A stretch of DNA of 64,000 nt from Noviherbaspirillum massiliense JC206 (lineage in GTDB: Bacteria; Pseudomonadota; Gammaproteobacteria; Burkholderiales; Burkholderiaceae_D), in the NCBI RefSeq assembly GCF_000312045.1, contig NZ_HE978634.1, positions 427,192 through 491,191 of the forward strand, read 5' to 3'. Shown here in pieces: positions 61,785-64,000 of this stretch; position 1 is the stretch's first letter; each line of letters opens with the position of its first letter. The notes under the pieces are model-generated. The model saw only the letters and a list, made by a program, of their open reading frames with translations, did not search any database and had not been told where the DNA came from. Made by a program: the position numbers and the translations under genes.

Positions 61785-62573
61785 CTATCGCGGACGGGCG
61801 AGGTCCATCGTCCAGTATTGCTTGTAGGAGGATGCGTCGTTGCTGACACAGGACACACCCACCTCGGTGAAGCTGCCGTTCATGATGTTGGCGCAGTGTC
61901 CCGGGCTTTGCAGCCAGCCATTCATCACATCCTCCACCGTGCGCTGGCCGGCCGCGATGTTTTCTCCCACGGCGGACCAGGCATAGCCGGCGTCGCTGAT
62001 GCGCTGGCTGAAGCTTCTTCCATCCTGGCTGGTATGGGAAAAGTAGTTATTGTTCGCCATGTCGAGCGAATGACCAGCGGCGGCGTCGAATAGTTTGCCG
62101 TTCCAAGCGAGCGGCGCTGCGGCCTGGTACAGCGTGTTGCCGCACATGCGGCTGGCGGCACGGGCCTGATTCAGGCGATTCAGGATTTCCTGCTGAAAGT
62201 TGGACAGGCCACAGCTTGTCACCGCCGGCACGGTCGGTACCGATGGTGTTCCGGAAGTCGAGCCGGATGTCGAGGCCGTCGGTGACGAGTTCGGCGCTGA
62301 GGCCGGGCTTTGCGTCGCTGCGGGTGATGTGCTGGGTGCGGGGACCGGATTGGATGTCTGCGTCGACGTGGATGATGAAGCCGGAGCGGGAGTTGGCGTC
62401 GAAGTTTGCGCGGAGGCCGGGGCCGATGCGGAAGCCGAGGGGAGGGGCGAGTCCGTGGCCGGCACGGATGTGGCCGCCTGTGCCTCGGATTGCGAGGAAC
62501 TGGAGCCGCCTCCGCCGCATGCGGCAACGGCGAGCGTAAGTGAACAAAGGGATAAGCGGGTGATGCGTTTCAA
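61785..62573 (-). CDS. CAP-domain lipoprotein
   Basis: The 262-residue protein has a lipoprotein signal (LSLCSLTLAVAAC, lipobox VAAC), a long Ser/Pro/Thr/Ala-rich linker (residues about 30-120), and a CAP/SCP domain. CAP landmarks are LNRLNQARAASRMCG, PLAWNGKLFDAAAGHSLDMA, YFSHTSQDGRSFSQRI, AWSAVGENIAAG, VMNGWLQSPGHCANIMNGSFTEVGV and YWTMDLARP. The two His residues and GEN/GHC motifs of the family are present. TTG 62573 is the likely start, with AGGAG six bases upstream. Bacterial CAP proteins are secreted, with varied and mostly unknown roles. Confidence 0.85.
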   Translation of the reverse strand: MKRITRLSLCSLTLAVAACGGGGSSSSQSEAQAATSVPATDSPLPSASASAPASAQTSTPTPAPASSSTSTQTSNPVPAPSTSPAATQSPASAPNSSPTASTSGSTSGTPSVPTVPAVTSCGLSNFQQEILNRLNQARAASRMCGNTLYQAAAPLAWNGKLFDAAAGHSLDMANNNYFSHTSQDGRSFSQRISDAGYAWSAVGENIAAGQRTVEDVMNGWLQSPGHCANIMNGSFTEVGVSCVSNDASSYKQYWTMDLARPR

Positions 62574-62962
62574 GTTGGGCTCCTGCAAGCGGAATATGGG
62601 ACTGCCGCCCGTCGTGACTACGTGGCGGATGGCGCGACATCATTCTTGATCCGAAGCGAAGCGTGCTCCGCGTTTCCGCCTTCTCTGATGCGGTTTCCTG
62701 AAAGACATTGCAGGACTTCAACGAGTTCCGAAAGGAAATAATTTGTTTCACAAAGCCTATTGCCTGAACCGAGACATAACCCGCATCCGACAGGGATGCC
62801 GCAAGCGGCTTTTTCCTTGTCTGGAACACAACGCGATAATGCGTGCCCGGGAGGAGACGGGCAATTCGGGCGTTGGCGCAGTTTCGCGGCAGTCAATGTT
62901 CACAGTGCGTTTGATATGGGTTTACACTGGACGGCTTTCCTTCCCAGTGAGGCCACGCAGTC

Positions 62963-63436
62963 ATGAAGTTTGCCCACCTTGTTGAAATCAACGACCCGCT
63001 CAATCCCCTCATCAGCCGCCTGACGCGCGAGCAATTGTGGCGCGGGCTGGTGGCGCGCGCAGAATCACCCCAGGATTTCATTCCATCTCTGGATCGCTGC
63101 CTGCTGCATGAGCGCACCGAACTCACGCTCGCGCGCGAGCTGCACTTCGGAGACTTGGTGGTGCGCGACCAGGTGACGTTCCTGCCGCAGCACCAGGTGC
63201 GTTACCAGGTGCCGAAGCAAAAGGACATTTCGGCATCGAGCCTGACGATGACCATCGAGGAGCCGGAACCGGATATCTTCTTCGTGCGCTTCGAATATGA
63301 CGACGGCAACGAACCCGTATCGAGTGCCGAAGCCTTCTATGATGAATTCCGCCGGTCGGCATACCAGGAAGCGGACATCGATACGATCCGCATCATCCGG
63401 CAAATGGCCGAGGAAGGCCTGCTCGACGGCGCATAG
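62963..63436 (+). CDS. SRPBCC (DUF1857/AtaL-like) protein
   Basis: The 157-residue protein has the SRPBCC ligand-binding fold: N-terminal FAHLVEINDPLNPLISRLTREQLWRGLVARAESPQDFIPSLDRC, then beta strands (ELTLARELHFGDLVVRDQVTFLPQHQVRYQVP), and a terminal helix (EADIDTIRIIRQMAEEGLL). DUF1857-type proteins share this plan and bind hydrophobic ligands. No catalytic residue is known. Start ATG 62963 has GTGAGGC upstream. It converges on the DUF2382 gene. Confidence 0.83.
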   Translation: MKFAHLVEINDPLNPLISRLTREQLWRGLVARAESPQDFIPSLDRCLLHERTELTLARELHFGDLVVRDQVTFLPQHQVRYQVPKQKDISASSLTMTIEEPEPDIFFVRFEYDDGNEPVSSAEAFYDEFRRSAYQEADIDTIRIIRQMAEEGLLDGA

Positions 63437-63473
63437 AAAAAAAGCCTGCCGGCGCGGCGAACCGGCGCCGGCA
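63437..63473 (-). terminator. Terminator for the DUF2382 gene
   Basis: TGCCGGCGC and GCGCCGGCA flank a nine-base loop; on the minus strand a run of seven T follows within four bases. It lies about 50 bases after the gene's stop. Confidence 0.85.
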
Positions 63474-63524
63474 AGCGAGAGAAGCCTGCCTGTGGCCAAG
63501 GGCAGGCAGGCCATGATGAAAGGA

Positions 63525-64000
63525 CTAGTGGCGTCGTTGGCCGGTCACACGTTCCTTGCCGTAGCGGACCGCATCCTTCACCTTTTCCCAGGCGGTTTCA
63601 GGATGATTGCGTTCCCAATCGCTGCGGATGTCCGCTTCCGAATCGTTCCAGCCAGAAGTCTTGTAGCGATCATTATCGGCGAGCGTCGATCCGTAGCGGT
63701 AGGCGGATGCATAGTCGTCGTAGTTGCCACCCTGCTGACCATAGGCGCTTTGCCAGTGCTTGCGGTAATCGGCATCATCACCCATGCCCATAGTATCCGC
63801 CGTCGTGCCACGCATGCCCGCGGCTCCGGTTGTAGCGGTCTTGCCGCTGCCGTCCGCGCCGAGTTCCTCGACTTCGACGTCGGTCCTGCGTACGGTGTCC
63901 TTGACATCTTCCGTGCGCTGCGTGACTTCCTTGCCGACCTGGACTTCCTCGACGACGCGCGCCGTCTTTGAGACTACCGGCTCTTCCGCCATTTCGCGCA
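63525..64000 (-). CDS. DUF2382 protein, C-terminal part (truncated by window edge)
   Basis: The visible part (MAEEPVVSKTARVVEEVQVGKEVTQRTEDVKDTVRRTDVEVEEL) is the conserved YsnF/AvaK-type DUF2382 repeat. A glycine-rich, hydrophilic tail with DYRKHWQSAYGQQGGNYDDYASAYRYG and ETAWEKVKDAVRYGKERV follows. The frame is open beyond 63992 with Arg-Glu before the Met, and DUF2382 proteins normally have residues before this segment, so the gene surely continues past the window. DUF2382 proteins are linked to general stress response; the tail resembles those of other stress-related proteins. The actual start is outside the window. Confidence 0.8.
   Translation of the reverse strand, partial: REMAEEPVVSKTARVVEEVQVGKEVTQRTEDVKDTVRRTDVEVEELGADGSGKTATTGAAGMRGTTADTMGMGDDADYRKHWQSAYGQQGGNYDDYASAYRYGSTLADNDRYKTSGWNDSEADIRSDWERNHPETAWEKVKDAVRYGKERVTGQRRH

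Noticed and set aside
1-64000. CRISPR arrays, rRNA genes and insertion sequences
   Set aside because: I looked for spaced direct repeats, rRNA segments and transposase genes, and found none that I could support.

Overview
The window looks like betaproteobacterial chromosome, most likely Burkholderiales and plausibly Oxalobacteraceae. That is inferred from the backbone gene families (rdgC, dinB, rep, slyX, DUF2288, a two-haem cytochrome c5 protein, DUF883 and DUF2382 stress-type proteins) and cannot be proven without a search.

The dominant feature is an integrative element of about 45 kb. It is bounded by a perfect 49-bp direct repeat of the 3' end of a tRNA-Arg(CCG) gene (1613-1661 and 46577-46625). 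The complete tRNA is at the right edge, and a P4-type tyrosine integrase lies just inside the left edge. A MobA relaxase closely resembling that of RSF1010, with an RSF1010-like nic sequence beside it, suggests the element can be mobilised by a helper plasmid. Left cargo (3.8-10.5 kb): an overlapping three-gene operon of an unknown protein, a phospholipase D-fold nuclease and a large SNF2-type helicase, which resembles a restriction or defence module. Middle (10.7-19.4 kb): element maintenance and mobilisation genes (Sel1-repeat, DUF3987, mobA, DUF932, two AlpA/excisionase-like proteins), with several hairpins, phased repeats and a frameshifted gene. Then (20.2-26.0 kb): an unknown small protein and a 1594-residue sacsin/Hsp90-like ATPase carrying a DUF3883 nuclease-like domain.

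The right 20 kb of the island (26.4-46.1 kb) is the most interesting part. A regulator diverges from a Ski2/Hel308-like helicase with a SWIM zinc finger and a short tRNA-guanine-transglycosylase (TGT) paralogue. Facing them is a long operon: YaaA/DUF6884-TGT fusion, NurA, HerA, an unknown possible nuclease, a second Hel308-like helicase, a UvrD-like helicase and an AddB/Cas4-type Fe-S nuclease. Upstream of that operon lie QueE, a triple QueD fusion and a VUT-family queuosine-precursor transporter. I read this as a 7-deazaguanine DNA-modification and restriction system. It is related in logic to Dpd, but its enzyme set does not match the canonical Dpd cluster as I know it.

Right of the tRNA, from 46.7 kb, is ordinary backbone: cytochrome c5, an OmpA-family lipoprotein, a DUF883 protein, a Ser/Gly-rich exported protein, tRNA-Val and tRNA-Asp, rdgC, dinB, small stress or hypothetical proteins, a thioredoxin-reductase-like flavoprotein, slyX, an exported FAA-hydrolase-like protein, rep helicase, a Vgb-like beta-propeller, a CAP-domain lipoprotein and a truncated DUF2382 protein at the edge. 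All calls are read by eye from sequence; no database search was run.
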